Shown here piece by piece: positions 1 to 9,008 of a DNA stretch of 64,000 nt. This DNA comes from Trichormus variabilis 0441 (lineage in GTDB: Bacteria; Cyanobacteriota; Cyanobacteriia; Cyanobacteriales; Nostocaceae): the NCBI RefSeq assembly GCF_009856605.1, contig NZ_CP047244.1, forward strand, positions 124,001 to 188,000. Reading direction: 5' to 3'. The number at the start of each line of letters is the position of its first letter. The first letter of the stretch is position 1. Position numbers and translations under genes: made by a program. A model generated the notes under the pieces. That model was not told where the DNA came from and did not search any database. It worked only from the letters and a program-made list of their open reading frames with translations.

Positions 1-226
1 GACGATATCATGACATGGTGTGAGTCGCTCCCTGGAGTTGACTACGTTTTTGGATTGGCGCGAAATAGTCGTTTAATTCAAATGACCACGACGACTCAAA
101 ATAGAGCAAAGATTGAGTTTGAGCAGAAATTATCAACAGTAGTTTCATTCTTAGAAACTGTATTTAAACCAAATGAACAACTTTCCGAACTTGCTTGTGA
201 CCTGATTGATAACTCAATTTGGCATA

Positions 227-1366
227 ATACCAATTCACTAAAAATATGATACAGATAATTAAGGAATAAATAGGAACAAGAAAAAATGGCTGGAGTGACT
301 AAAGTCGAAATAAAAGAGTCAGTCGAAGAGTTACATGAACTGCTGTTAAAACAAAAAACAACATCAAGCCGTGAAAGAATACAAGCTTTGTATTTGCTGA
401 AAATGGGACAAGTAAAAACAATACAGGATGTAGGTGTTGTTCTGGGCAGAGGAAGAGTAACAGTACAGAGATGGTTAAAGGCTTATACACAATCAGGAAT
501 AACAGGCCTGTTAGTAACAAAAAAGAGTACAGGACGACCGCCAATTATAAAGTCAGAAGCTAAAGAGCAACTTTTAAAAGAACTGGAACAACCAGAGGGA
601 TTTAAAAGTTATGAAGAAATCCGAACATGGCTAAAAGCAGTGGAGGGAATAGAAGCATCATATAAAGTAGTACATGATACAGTTCGTTATCGGATGAAAG
701 CGAAGTTAAAAGTACCGAGAGCAGTAGGGATAAAACATAACTCCGAAGCAGAATCAGAATTTAAAAAAAACTGCCACAATACCTAGAAGTCATTAAAAAA
801 CACGTTATAGAGCCAAAGGATAAACACAAGAGAATTAGATACTGGTGTGGTGATGAAAGCCGTGTAGGATTAAAAACAGAATTAGGAAGACTGATTACGC
901 TTTGTGGCATTAAACCTATCGGTATCATGCAATGGAAAAGAGAAAACTTCTATTTATACGGTTTAGTAGAACCATTAACTGGTGAGTATTATATTTGGGA
1001 ATTTTCTCATCTCAACACAGCTTGTTTCAATATCTTTTTAGAACAATTTGCAGCTACATATCCAGACGATATACATATTCTTCAATTAGATAATGGTGCT
1101 TTTCATTTAAGCCAGACACTTAAAATTCCCGAAAATATTATTTTCTTATTTCAACCTCCACATACTCCTCAAGTTAATCCCATTGAAAGGTTATGGGAAG
1201 AAGTTAAAAGAAATTTAAGTTGGGAATGCTTTGCCAATTTAGACGAGTTAAGAACAGCTATATGGCAACGCCTTGAGCAATTAAACAACTCAATTGTTGC
1301 TTCTATTACAGGTTGGGGTTTTATTCTGGATGCTTTATTTGTATCAGGCTTTTCGTGAATTGGTAT
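227..1366 (+). mobile_element. IS630-family insertion sequence inside the IS1380 gene
   Basis: Terminal inverted repeats ATACCAATTCAC (227-238) and GTGAATTGGTAT (1355-1366) bound a 1.14-kb element holding one frameshifted transposase. The insertion point lies in tgg-tat of the host transposase, rich in TA as expected for IS630/Tc1-mariner targets. The left flank (CATA) no longer matches the right flank perfectly, so exact ends are uncertain by 2-3 bases. Confidence 0.85.
286..1358 (+). CDS. IS630-family transposase, two frames joined by a probable -1 frameshift
   Basis: The first frame (286-786, 166 aa) carries a helix-turn-helix region (GVVLGRGRVTVQRWLKAY) and the winged linker GRPPIIKSEAKEQLLKEL. 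The second frame, open from about 771 to 1358, carries the DDE catalytic part: YWCGDESRVGL with the first Asp, LQLDNGAFH with the second, and the typical PPHTPQVNPIERLWEEVKR with the final acidic residue. The two frames differ by -1 and meet at a run of eight A (763-770), a common slippery site in this family. With frameshifting the product is about 357 aa, a normal size for IS630. Whether the shift is programmed or a mutation cannot be told from sequence alone. Confidence 0.85.
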
Positions 1367-1858
1367 AAGTCGTTAGAATATCAGACTCGTGAATCTTGGA
1401 GTCGTAGTCGTCGTGTTGTTTGTAAGGTTGAATATGGAATCAAGGGAAATAATATTCGTTTTGTTGTTACTTCTCTGTCTACCAATAAAGTACCTCCTGG
1501 TCAACTATACAGACAAAAATATTGCTCCAGAGGGGAGATGGAAAATCGCTTTAAGGAACAACAACTTGAGCTTTTTAGTGATAGAACCAGTACTCATACA
1601 TTTGCCGGAAATCAGCTACGTCTATGGTTTTCTTCTCTTGCTTACGTTTTGATGAATGCATTGCGGTCACAATGTTTAGCCAAAACAGAATTACAAAATT
1701 CTCAAATTGGAACTATTCGGACAAAAATATTGAAGTTAGGAGCCTTAATTACTATAAGCTCACGGCGAATTTTAATTGCGATTACTAGCTCAAGTCCTTC
1801 CAAACATATCTTTGCTGCTGCTTACAGATGCTTAAAAATTCTCCTGAATACCGCTTAA

Positions 1859-2206
1859 TCTCAAGTCAAGCAGCATTTCATTCCTCTCTAATTAATAATA
1901 CTTTGGACTTGGTTTGATTCAAGGCTTCTTTTGGATGCTTAATTTTATGAACAGAGTGTTTTTTCAGTAGCAAGAAAAAATAGAGTAATTGTTTTAGCCT
2001 GATAATGGCTAATTTGTACTTACTTTATTTAACCTCATAAATTTCAATTGATAATGTATAAAGAAATGCCTGAAATCAAGTGAGATGAATTGATTTTTTA
2101 TTGTTTGTGAGAAATTCGCGGTATGACCTTACAGCAGGCTCACAAACAGGGTATTGCTGCCCGCGAAGTCACCCTGCCGATGGCTCATATCGCTCTTTAT
2201 TAGTTA
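1859..2206. other. Intergenic stretch with a short ORF and an inverted repeat
   Basis: This AT-rich region holds the 3' flank of the IS1380 gene. A 9-bp inverted repeat, GTTTGTGAG (2103-2111) and CTCACAAAC (2139-2147), brackets the start of a 26-codon plus-strand ORF at 2123-2203 (MTLQQAHKQGIAAREVTL...). The short ORF could be the remnant of a truncated gene; I do not recognise it. No promoter or other gene is evident. Confidence 0.4.
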
Positions 2207-2878
2207 TTAAAACAGTGACAATTGCTCCATCTTAGTATTACTTTCAGTTGAATTTGCTGTAACAGGGTGTTTGTTGTTATTTGAAGACTTCTTACCCCAT
2301 CCCTCTTTCGCCGCGTGTTTGACTACACGAGAACGAATATCAGCAGCCAGGGGTTCATAATCAGATCGGATTTTGTCATACGAAACCGGAGTTGTACCAA
2401 TCTTCTCCCACAGGTTTTCGTAGTTGAAATTCTTGAAAGGTCTGTGTCTGACAAGGGCATCATAACTTGCCCAGAGGTAAACATCTGTCCATTGGGATGA
2501 TAGTGGCGCTTCAAAAGCAATTGGCATCATCAGTGCAACAACTTCGCTACTAGAGGCGAGTTTACCTACTTCTCCCTTGTCTATCTCTTGTAAAGCTGCA
2601 TCTAATCTATCAACTGCGATCGCGCGCCAAACCCAAGTGGGAATTGTCTGTTGCCAGCCGTTCTGCTGAGTGACAATTGGCCCGGCGATGTATTGAACAA
2701 TTTCACGGCTTGCTCCTGCTAGATCGAGTAGGCTGGCTGTTACAGTTTTGTTAATCCCTTGGCTGGTTAGTAACTGAAGTATCTTTCTAGTGCTAGGGTT
2801 TAATATTTCGCTAGCTTTTTGGTTTTTACTGTTGCGGATGGTTTCTTCGACATCGAATAAACTGTGCTGCTGGTTCAT
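2207..2878 (-). CDS. Unknown protein with clamp-binding peptides at both ends
   Basis: A 223-aa protein from ATG at 2878; an upstream in-frame TTG at 2911 is less likely. I do not recognise the core fold. The last five residues are QLSLF (codons 2210-2224), the canonical bacterial beta-clamp-binding pentapeptide. The N-terminus reads MNQQHSLFDVEE, in which QHSLF is a second acceptable clamp-binding sequence. The middle is mostly helical in character, with a Trp-rich patch (GWQQTIPTWVWRAIAVDRL), and the 25 residues before the C-terminal tag are polar and probably disordered. It lies downstream of the holA-holB pair and is preceded by a strong stem-loop. I infer a replisome-associated accessory factor recruited by the plasmid DnaN; the biochemical role is unknown. 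Confidence 0.75.
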   Translation of the reverse strand: MNQQHSLFDVEETIRNSKNQKASEILNPSTRKILQLLTSQGINKTVTASLLDLAGASREIVQYIAGPIVTQQNGWQQTIPTWVWRAIAVDRLDAALQEIDKGEVGKLASSSEVVALMMPIAFEAPLSSQWTDVYLWASYDALVRHRPFKNFNYENLWEKIGTTPVSYDKIRSDYEPLAADIRSRVVKHAAKEGWGKKSSNNNKHPVTANSTESNTKMEQLSLF

Positions 2879-2913
2879 ATCTTTTATGTGTAATCTTTTA
2901 TGTGTAAACAAAT

Positions 2914-2945
2914 ACTGCCAGCTAGAAATACTTCTAACTGGCAGT
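2914..2945 (-). promoter_or_regulatory. Stem-loop between holB and the downstream gene
   Basis: An almost perfect 14-bp inverted repeat with a 4-nt loop (arms ACTGCCAGCTAGAA and TTCTAACTGGCAGT on the plus strand, one mismatch or wobble). It sits 36 nt before the ATG at 2878. A-rich and T-rich flanks would allow intrinsic termination in either direction, but it also fits the leader stem-loops seen before other genes in this window. Confidence 0.6.
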
Positions 2946-2970
2946 GCTTTTTGATAATGAGTGGGTTTTG

Positions 2971-3894
2971 TTATGGCAGAAGTAGGCTATCCCAAACGCT
3001 TCTGGGCGTAACATGATGCAGCAATTGCTTTCTTGCCTGAGTGAATTTAGCTAGTAGCTTAGTGCTTTTTAATTTCTGCCACCAGTTGTATTGCAGGTAG
3101 GTAAGCAACCATAACTGCGTCTGGTGATTCCAGCTTGAGATGGAGTTACTCAAACTGAGTGCCTTGAGGATATCGTCAGGAGGTACTTCCAGTTCCTTTG
3201 TGATTTCTTGTGAGATGGAAGCTAACATTTTAATATTGGCGATCGCTTGACCAGGACTGCCCGAACTGATAGCTAGTATTTTTTCTGTTGCCTCAATCTG
3301 TTGGTCTTTAAGAACAGAAATAACCTCCTCATCAGTTAACCTTTGGAAAGGTATGATTTGACACCTACTCTTGATAGTGGGTAATAGTTTTTGAGGATAG
3401 GATGAGATCAGAATAAACGTTCCAGTTTTAGGTTCTTCCAGCGTCTTGAGAAGTTTGTTAGCGGCAGTAGGGTTGAGCATATCTGCTTCATAGATAATCA
3501 CTACCTTTTGCTTGCCCTCGACTGCACTAGTTGAGAGAAATTCAATTACCTCGCGCATTTGTTCTACTCGGATAGCAGGGACACTTTTCTGCTGGGAGGT
3601 GTTTTCGGTATAAGTTGGTTTGATTTGTAAGATGTCTAGATGTTTAGATTCTCCTGCGCTCGCCGTCCCTTGCGCGTCTCCTTTAGGAGGAGGCAGGTGT
3701 TTCGCCATCGCGGAGCGACTTCCTCTTGAGAGTATTGCATTTGCGAATGCCAAGGCAATTTTTCCTTTGCCCACTCCCTCAACTTCGCTGCTAAATAGGT
3801 ATGCGGGAGCAATTTGATTACGTTCGATTGCTTCAGTTAGTAAAAGTTTGGCGGTATGCTGTCCGATGATTTCTGTAAATAAATCGTTTTTCAT
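2971..3894 (-). CDS. holB: DNA polymerase III delta'-like clamp-loader subunit
   Basis: About 307 aa from ATG at 3894, which overlaps the holA stop as ATGA. The N-terminal AAA+ part reads FTEIIGQHTAKLLLTEAI and APAYLFSSEVEGVGKGK, a degenerate P-loop as is usual in delta'. VVIIYEADMLNPTAANKLLKTLEEP is the Walker B/linker block, and IKSRCQIIPFQRL contains the SRC sensor motif shared by DnaX and delta'. Where E. coli delta' and DnaX have a Cys4 zinc module, this protein has about 27 residues (MAKHLPPPKGDAQGTASAG) encoded by a Nostoc-type palindromic repeat. It should assemble with HolA and DnaX to load the plasmid DnaN. This is a recognisable family, with function inferred from the co-encoded partners. 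Confidence 0.85.
   Translation of the reverse strand: MKNDLFTEIIGQHTAKLLLTEAIERNQIAPAYLFSSEVEGVGKGKIALAFANAILSRGSRSAMAKHLPPPKGDAQGTASAGESKHLDILQIKPTYTENTSQQKSVPAIRVEQMREVIEFLSTSAVEGKQKVVIIYEADMLNPTAANKLLKTLEEPKTGTFILISSYPQKLLPTIKSRCQIIPFQRLTDEEVISVLKDQQIEATEKILAISSGSPGQAIANIKMLASISQEITKELEVPPDDILKALSLSNSISSWNHQTQLWLLTYLQYNWWQKLKSTKLLAKFTQARKQLLHHVTPRSVWDSLLLP
3648..3735. repeat. Palindromic repeat embedded in frame in holB
   Basis: The stretch around CTCCTTTAGGAGGAGGCAGG and TTTCGCCATCGCGGAGCGAC is GC-richer than the surrounding gene and contains short palindromes (CTCCTTTAGGAG). It resembles repeat families dispersed in Nostocales genomes, and a similar sequence occurs at 43332-43435. Translation runs through it without a stop, adding about 27 residues to HolB. 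Confidence 0.6.
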
Positions 3895-4850
3895 ATCATG
3901 CAAATTTCGATAATTCGACTAATTAAATTGTTAGTGCCGCTTTTGAGTTCCGTTTCGAGTTGTAAAAGTAAGGTAAGGCTGTTTTTCAGTTTTTGAACGC
4001 CTACAAACTTGATTTCATCTTTGAGGTAATACAATCTTTTAGGGTTTTTCACTTCGGCTATTTCTGCAATCTTTATGTCAGATAATCTAGCTTCTACACC
4101 AGCTTTAGTTATTAGCCAAGTACGAAAAAATGACGTAAGCGTTGCTACTATTTTGAGTGGATGTTCATTACTATCTAGTAGTTTATCCACCTGCGCTATT
4201 GCCAAGTTTGAATGATTCCTTAACATAGCAATAGTAAGCTTTTGGTAGTCAGTATTGTGATTACTAACTAATTGTTTTATCTCCTCAAGAGAAATAATTT
4301 TTTCACTTGCATAGACAGCAAGTTTAGCAAATTCGCTATCGACTCGTGCAGTGTTATTACCAATTGCTTCGACTAGATAATCAGTCACATCTGGTGTAAA
4401 TTTAACTTGGTGGATAGCTGCATACTTCCCTATCAAATTAACTATCCCCTTTTTATCCCAACAAGGAACGAGAGGAAACTCTTCTTGTTGAGCATATTTT
4501 AGGATAGTTTTTACTACTGTTCTACGGGAATCTGGCTTTTTGTTACTAGTAATTAAAAGAATGTTACTTGCAGGTATTCGAGAAAGTTGATTTTCAAGTT
4601 CTTGGTTATTATCCTCATTTGATAAACTTCCAATTAAATGATCGCTGTCTGTATGAACAATTTTGTTACCCTCTCCAAAGGGTAAAGTCATAACCTCAGT
4701 AAAAACCTTGGCAGCAATATTTTTCTCATTTCCAGATAGCTTGATGTAGTTGAAATCTTTCCATTCAGCATGAACATTTTGATTCACCAAATGGTCTATT
4801 TTTTGGTTGAGCGAATAGGTATCTTCGCCGTAGTATAGGTATACTGGCAT
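3891..4850 (-). CDS. holA: DNA polymerase III delta-like clamp-loader subunit
   Basis: About 319 aa; the likely start is ATG at 4850, one codon after a GTG. The N-terminus MPVYLYYGEDTYSLNQKIDHL matches the delta-subunit beginning (F/YLLYGE/DD). EVMTLPFGEGNKIVH occupies the position of the E. coli delta MSLF loop, which binds and opens the clamp. NNTARVDSEFAKLAVYA and LTSFFRTWLITKAG are typical of domains II and III. It overlaps holB by four bases, implying translational coupling. A leader box with stem-loop precedes it. The family call is from conserved blocks; overall similarity to chromosomal cyanobacterial HolA appears low, consistent with a plasmid-specific set. Confidence 0.85.
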   Translation of the reverse strand: MPVYLYYGEDTYSLNQKIDHLVNQNVHAEWKDFNYIKLSGNEKNIAAKVFTEVMTLPFGEGNKIVHTDSDHLIGSLSNEDNNQELENQLSRIPASNILLITSNKKPDSRRTVVKTILKYAQQEEFPLVPCWDKKGIVNLIGKYAAIHQVKFTPDVTDYLVEAIGNNTARVDSEFAKLAVYASEKIISLEEIKQLVSNHNTDYQKLTIAMLRNHSNLAIAQVDKLLDSNEHPLKIVATLTSFFRTWLITKAGVEARLSDIKIAEIAEVKNPKRLYYLKDEIKFVGVQKLKNSLTLLLQLETELKSGTNNLISRIIEICMI

Positions 4851-4854
4851 CACA

Positions 4855-4900
4855 GATTAGATAAACATCTAATCATCATGCGTTAGTCATAAGCGGTGGT
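4855..4900 (-). promoter_or_regulatory. Leader box plus stem-loop upstream of holA (copy A)
   Basis: On the minus strand the box reads ACCAC, 12 nt, ACGC (plus coordinates 4880-4900). It is followed by an 8-bp perfect stem-loop, GATTAGAT/ATCTAATC with a 4-nt loop (4855-4874), directly before the holA start. The same arrangement recurs before at least five other genes here. The function is unknown; it could be a promoter/operator, an RNA-processing site or a translational regulator. Confidence 0.6.
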
Positions 4901-5049
4901 TAAAAAAAGAAGAGTTAGTATTAACTCTTTCTGCTTGCTTGGTATTTATTATGTGTGACCAGTAAATACCTTACTTAACTTTGTGCTGGTTGTACGAAAT
5001 TTTGAATTGAGTCTTTCTCAATATGGTTCTCTACTGGTTTATTACCCAA

Positions 5050-5757
5050 TTATTTGCGCCAAGAATCTAACTGTTGAAGATACTCTATTACTCCACTAGA
5101 ACCAGCTACCTCGTATAGTGTAATAGCTGTTTCCCATTCCTTTAAGCTGGCTTGTTTCTCTGAGAGAATTTTGACTATAGCTTCGGGAAGTTTAGTGTCT
5201 TTATCACTCCCTAAATTTAGGTGTGATGTGTTTTCTAGTAATATTTCTTGTCCACATAGAGTAACACCATCATCTTCTATATTTGTAGTATGAATTTGAA
5301 CATTAATCTCTGATAAAGGAAGAGTATATTGAAGAAATTTTTTAACTTTTTTGGTTTTAGTATTTCTCCTTTTTGGGTTAATGATAACTGGGTTATTTGG
5401 TTCTGGAACTTCGTAACATTGGGGGAGTTCTAGAGAGAGTTGACCTGTTAAATGCCATGATGCGCTTCGTTTTTCTGGTGGAGTAATGCGATAAGAAAAC
5501 TCAGCTGTTTTCCTGGGGTCGCCAGACTTTCTTAGTTTAACCCACATATTGTAGCTGATAATTCCTTGGATGTAAGTTTTTGGGTCTAATATTATTGGGT
5601 TTGTGTTTTCCCACCACTCAATTTGAACTACGCGATCGCCATCCAATTCGTAGATAGTTCTAACTCTGGCATTAGGATGAGACGAAAGGAATGAGTTTAC
5701 CCAAGCCCTTTGCTTTTTATTAAGCCTGGGCTTGCGAGAAGAGGATTTATTTTTCAT
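5050..5757 (-). CDS. Hypothetical protein with an internal QLSLE motif
   Basis: A 235-aa protein from ATG at 5757. I recognise no family. The N-terminus is very basic (KNKSSSRKPRLNKKQRAW), suggesting nucleic-acid contact. It is followed by a beta-rich segment with Trp residues (VVQIEWWENTNPIILDPKTY). TGQLSLELP near residue 105 resembles a clamp-binding peptide but is internal and ends in Glu-Leu, so it is weak evidence. A Lys/Arg-rich run (NPKRRNTKTKKVKKF) follows, and the acidic C-terminal third carries a short helical end. It lies between holA and the broken polB, in the same orientation, so a replication-linked role is plausible but unproven. Confidence 0.65.
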   Translation of the reverse strand: MKNKSSSRKPRLNKKQRAWVNSFLSSHPNARVRTIYELDGDRVVQIEWWENTNPIILDPKTYIQGIISYNMWVKLRKSGDPRKTAEFSYRITPPEKRSASWHLTGQLSLELPQCYEVPEPNNPVIINPKRRNTKTKKVKKFLQYTLPLSEINVQIHTTNIEDDGVTLCGQEILLENTSHLNLGSDKDTKLPEAIVKILSEKQASLKEWETAITLYEVAGSSGVIEYLQQLDSWRK

Positions 5758-6882
5758 TACTTACAGACAAATCAGAATGTATGAATTTGAAAAACCTTCA
5801 TATTTAGTGGCTTCAAAATTTACCTAAAATCTCAACTTTGTTCATTTAGAAAAGAGATAATTGACGTTTGTTACTTTCTAGTGTTGTAGGAGCAGCTATT
5901 TTGAGAATTTCTTCTCGCCTTTTTTCAATAAGATGAAGATAGTATTGACGTGAGTAATTCTCATTACTGCTGATATTGGTTATGCCGCTAATTCCGTAAT
6001 AGTAAGTGACTACATCTCCAGGTTTCCCTAGTTTGAGTATTTCTTTTTCGCCCTCTTTAATCTTGCGTGTAATTGCAAGTTTTTCTTTTGGATATTCCCT
6101 TGATAAAATCTGGGATTTGATGTGTGCATAATAATCTTCTGCTGCTGATACATTTTGAATTAGCAGGGTTAAATACTCAATAGAAAACTCTTTCTCTAGT
6201 TGAGAGCGATCGCGGTTGCGCCAGTTGCCTTTAGTGATAATTTTCCCGTCTGGAAGCCATAAAAGGTAATTTTTGGTTCCCCGTTCGGGGATAAACATAG
6301 CGTCAGCGATAAACTCTAGCTTGACAGTTATCCCTTTAGGCAATTGAGATTGAAGTAAACTACGTACCTCTTCTGGGTTGGAATGTGTGAAAAACACTCC
6401 ATCGGTGTCAACTTCCACAGGAGTACCACCGTGCCGAGTGATAATTTCAATCATTAGCTTGAGTACTTTTCGACTGTAGGCTGTAACTAATGCAGCAGCC
6501 TCCATATCATTGAAGGCGAGTTCAGAGGTGCCGAAGAATCCAAACTCGGAGTTAGCTAAAACCTTGACTGATTCTCTTTTTTCCTTAGCAGCAATATCTC
6601 CAGCAGATGCAAGTTGTTCCAACCTAAATTTTTCATTCACCAAATATTGCAGAATACTTAGCCCAATACGTTCTGTATCTTTAATTGAGCAAATACCCTT
6701 GTCTAGCATTGCCCAAGGGTGCATTGAGCTAATATCTGCATATCCAACCCTTCTATACAGTCCAGGAATAGAGTAAGCCATCCCTCCTTGGAATTTGTAC
6801 TTGCGATCGGGTTTTGGTTTATAACCTGGATAATGATGCTCAAATATTCGCTCCCATTTAGTACCATTACCAGCAAGTGTTA

Positions 6883-7791
6883 GAGGCTATTTATAAAGTA
6901 AATCTAAAAGTGAGTATAAAAGTAAGCTTGGAGGTATAGGATACATGAAATATAGTGTATTTACATAGCTACTCATGGGACGAAAGTCTTACCCCACAGA
7001 CTTAACTGATATGGAGTGGGAAATTCTGGCTCCATTGATTCCACCAGCCAAAGAAGGAGGGCATCCACGCACAACGGATATGCGTGAGATATGCAATGCT
7101 ATCTACTATCACTTGAAAACGGGATGCCAATGGAATATGCTTCCGGGGGACTTTCCACCCAGTTCAACTGTTTACAGTTACTACCGCAAATGGCAGCGCA
7201 AAGGAGTCTGGGAAAAATTAAACCATACACTGCGCGGACAAGTTCGCACAAAACTAGGCAAATCAACGCAACCCACAGCGATCGCCGCAGACAGTCAGTC
7301 GGTCAAAACTGACCAAAAAAAGGGGAAGTGTACGGTTTTGACGGGTGTAAAAAGGTAAAAGGAAGAAAGCGGCAGACTCTAGTTGATAGCCTGGGACTGT
7401 TGTTGAAAGTTGTTGTCAGTGAAGCCAATGCGCCGGAACGGGTACTTGCTGCCTACGCATTAATGGAACTTTTAGAGGAGCGTCCGGAATTACTGGAAAA
7501 AGTTCAAGTCATGTGGGTTGATTCCGGTTACGACGGCGATAAATTTGCTCTTTCAGTTTGGTTGATGATCCAAGCACATGTTGAAGTCATACGGCGTACT
7601 GAGCAAGAATTCCGGATTTTGCCCAAACGTTGGGTAGTCGAAAGAACATTTGGCTGGTTGAACCAATATCATCGTCTCAGTAAGGATTATGAGCATCTTC
7701 CAGAGATGAGCGAAGCAGCTATATATGCTGTAATGACTAGGATTATGCTACGTCGTCTTGTATCCTAAAGATTTACTTTATAAATAATCTC
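6883..7791 (+). mobile_element. IS5-family (IS1031/ISL2-like) insertion sequence, 909 bp
   Basis: Near-perfect 23-bp terminal inverted repeats lie at 6883-6905 and 7769-7791 (core TATTTATAAAGTAAATCT, two mismatches near the outer end). A 3-bp target duplication TTA flanks both ends (6880-6882 and 7792-7794), as expected for TNA-targeting IS5 subgroups. The element disrupts the family-B polymerase and lies opposite to it. Confidence 0.95.
6975..7768 (+). CDS. IS5-family transposase, two frames joined by a probable -1 frameshift
   Basis: The first frame (6975-7358) gives MGRKSYPTDLTDMEWEIL and PLIPPAKEGGHPRTTDMRE, the typical IS5-type N-terminus, then IAADSQSVKT with the first catalytic Asp. 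The second frame (to 7768) gives GFDGCKKVKGRKRQTLVD, then VMWVDSGYDGDKF with the second Asp and PKRWVVERTFGWLNQYHRL with the catalytic Glu. The frames differ by -1 and overlap at CAAAAAAAGGGG (A run 7315-7321), a standard slippery heptamer followed by Gs. The joined product is about 260 aa. The intact motifs, slip site and clean terminal repeats suggest a recently active copy. Confidence 0.9.
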
Positions 7792-8571
7792 TTAGCTGCT
7801 GGAGATTCATTTCCGGTACAATTAGTGCTTCATAATAGTATGAGGGTACAAGTCTATTCGCAATTAGCCGGGTGTCTTCGAGGTCGTAAATAAGATACTC
7901 TTTTAGGCGTTTCCATCCCTTACTGTTGGGGCCATCTTTCCAACAAGCGAGGATTTCCTCATAGGGAAGAACTAGCCTGGTGTTCTGGCGCAGTCCCATG
8001 TCCAATACAGCCTTTTTGAGCGATCTGCCGTTAGTTAGCTTTTTGGCTATGAAATCCCACCTCAGAACGCAGATATAAATGTCTACGTGTTGGCTATTTC
8101 GGATGAATACCTCCTGAATTTTTAGTGGCTCACCCCGTACTTGGGCGGTACGAATAGTCCGAGATTTGGATGCAACTTGAAATGGGTGTTTTATACCGTG
8201 CAAGTTGCATCGCGTAATAATAAATGGAATATCAAATGCCATCCCGTTATAGGTGAAAATGACATCTGGATTTCTTTTACTGAGATGGTTGATAAATTTG
8301 GTCAGTATTTTAGCTTCTGAGATATCCATGAAAATAGTAGAATATCCCCTTGAATCCATACAACCAATAGCATAAATACGGCTTTCAAATGGGTTTATTC
8401 CTGCTGTTTCGATATCAACAAATATTTGTGAAAGTTCCTGATACGGCTTGAGTTGTATTTTGGGCTGCCAAGGTTTTATTGGAGAGGGGTCTTTCCAATA
8501 AATGTTTAGTTTATCTTCATCGACAAAGATTATCCCTTTAGATTTCTTCACAAAATCTCTGTGGTTATAAC

Positions 8572-8880
8572 TCATGAATTAGAGATTTTTCTAATGGTGA
8601 ATGAGGTATTTTTTGCGTCAAGGATGTATTGCGATGCTTGGGGATATTGCCTGAGAAAGTATTCCAAATCTTGAAGATTGGTAATTGTAAGTTCCTTGTT
8701 TTCCTCGTAATAGTGAATAATCGGATACTCCAGGTGACAATCTCCCTTAATAGATTTCACTTCAGGAATAGCTTCAATATCATAATCAATTCCATTGATT
8801 TGTATTTTTATGTGAGACAAATAAATTAAGTTAATAAACTCTTCGAGAGTGGTTATATCTTTAAAATTATGCTTATTCAT
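8572..8880 (-). CDS. Small hypothetical protein upstream of polB
   Basis: 102 aa from ATG at 8880. It overlaps the polB start as ATGA, so it is probably translationally coupled to the polymerase. It is acidic and rich in Ile, Tyr and Asn, with a beta-type segment (IKIQINGIDYDIEAIPE) followed by HYYEENKELTITNLQDLEYFL. I recognise no domain. Its position at the head of the polB unit, behind a leader box and stem-loop, suggests a polymerase accessory or regulatory protein, but nothing in the sequence proves this. Confidence 0.65.
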   Translation of the reverse strand: MNKHNFKDITTLEEFINLIYLSHIKIQINGIDYDIEAIPEVKSIKGDCHLEYPIIHYYEENKELTITNLQDLEYFLRQYPQASQYILDAKNTSFTIRKISNS

Positions 8881-8930
8881 GTTGATATTAATTTTTAACT
8901 ATCAACTTAACTGCGTATGCTGCTGTGGTA
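8881..8930 (-). promoter_or_regulatory. Leader box plus stem-loop upstream of the polB unit (copy B)
   Basis: The minus-strand box is ACCAC, 8 nt, ATACGC (plus 8912-8930). A stem GTTGATA/TATCAAC (8881-8887 with 8900-8906) abuts the ATG at 8880 directly. The layout matches the copies before holA, the primase and the helicase. Confidence 0.55.
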
Positions 8931-8975
8931 GTAAATGTTTATTGATTTGATTATTTAATTAAATAAAGAAATATA

Positions 8976-8999
8976 GGGCTATAACTATAGTTATAACCC
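8976..8999 (-). terminator. Intrinsic terminator after dnaX
   Basis: On the minus strand, GGGTTATAAC-TATA-GTTATAGCCC is followed by TATATTTCTTTATTT, starting about 9 nt after the dnaX stop. A 10-bp stem with one wobble plus a U-rich tail is a good rho-independent terminator. Confidence 0.7.
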
Positions 9000-9008
9000 T
9001 CCTTAAAG

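Larger units (their letters stand above)
1..1858 (+). pseudogene. IS1380-type transposase, 5' truncated by the window and split by an IS630-type insertion
   Basis: Two fragments of one DDE transposase are visible. The first, up to about base 222, reads VDYVFGLARNSRL and ends at NSIW. The second starts at about 1364 with YKSLEYQTRESWSRSRR and carries the IS1380-type RGEMENRFKEQQLELFSDRT and NQLRLWFSSLAYVL blocks, stopping at 1858. Joining tgg (W) at 220-222 to tat aag at 1364-1369 restores NSIWYKSLEY, so the gene between is an insertion. The N-terminal part lies outside the window. Family assignment rests on conserved blocks recognised by eye. The gene cannot make a full transposase in this state. 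Confidence 0.85.
5846..8575 (-). pseudogene. Family-B DNA polymerase split by an IS5-family insertion
   Basis: The 5' piece (7792-8575) encodes the 3'-5' exonuclease: FVDIETAGI (Exo I, D54/E56), YNGMAFDIPF (Exo II) and YLIYDLEDT (Exo III). The 3' piece (5846-6882) encodes the polymerase: YADISSMHPW (motif A), KVLANSEFGFFG (motif B) and VDTDGVFF (motif C). Removing bases 6883-7791 and one TTA duplicate leaves 1,818 nt, a single ORF of 605 codons plus stop, with the junction reading NLQQLTLAGNGTKWERIF. The protein ends KRQLSLF, a clamp-binding tail like that of E. coli Pol II. The gene starts at ATG 8575, overlapping its upstream neighbour. As it stands, only separate exonuclease and polymerase fragments (from MAYSIPG at 6781) could be made. 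Confidence 0.9.

Noticed and set aside
1389..1652. 87-aa ORF within the IS1380 fragment
   Set aside because: It is an alternative frame of a recognisable transposase segment.
6782..6882. Apparent upstream region of a short PolB-like protein
   Set aside because: It translates in frame as the missing polymerase segment (TLAGNGTKWERIF...) once the insertion is removed, so it is coding remnant, not a promoter.
8976..8999. Treating every intergenic stem-loop as a terminator
   Set aside because: Only this one and the one at 12819-12856 have clear U-runs on the transcribed strand; most others do not and lie close to the next start.
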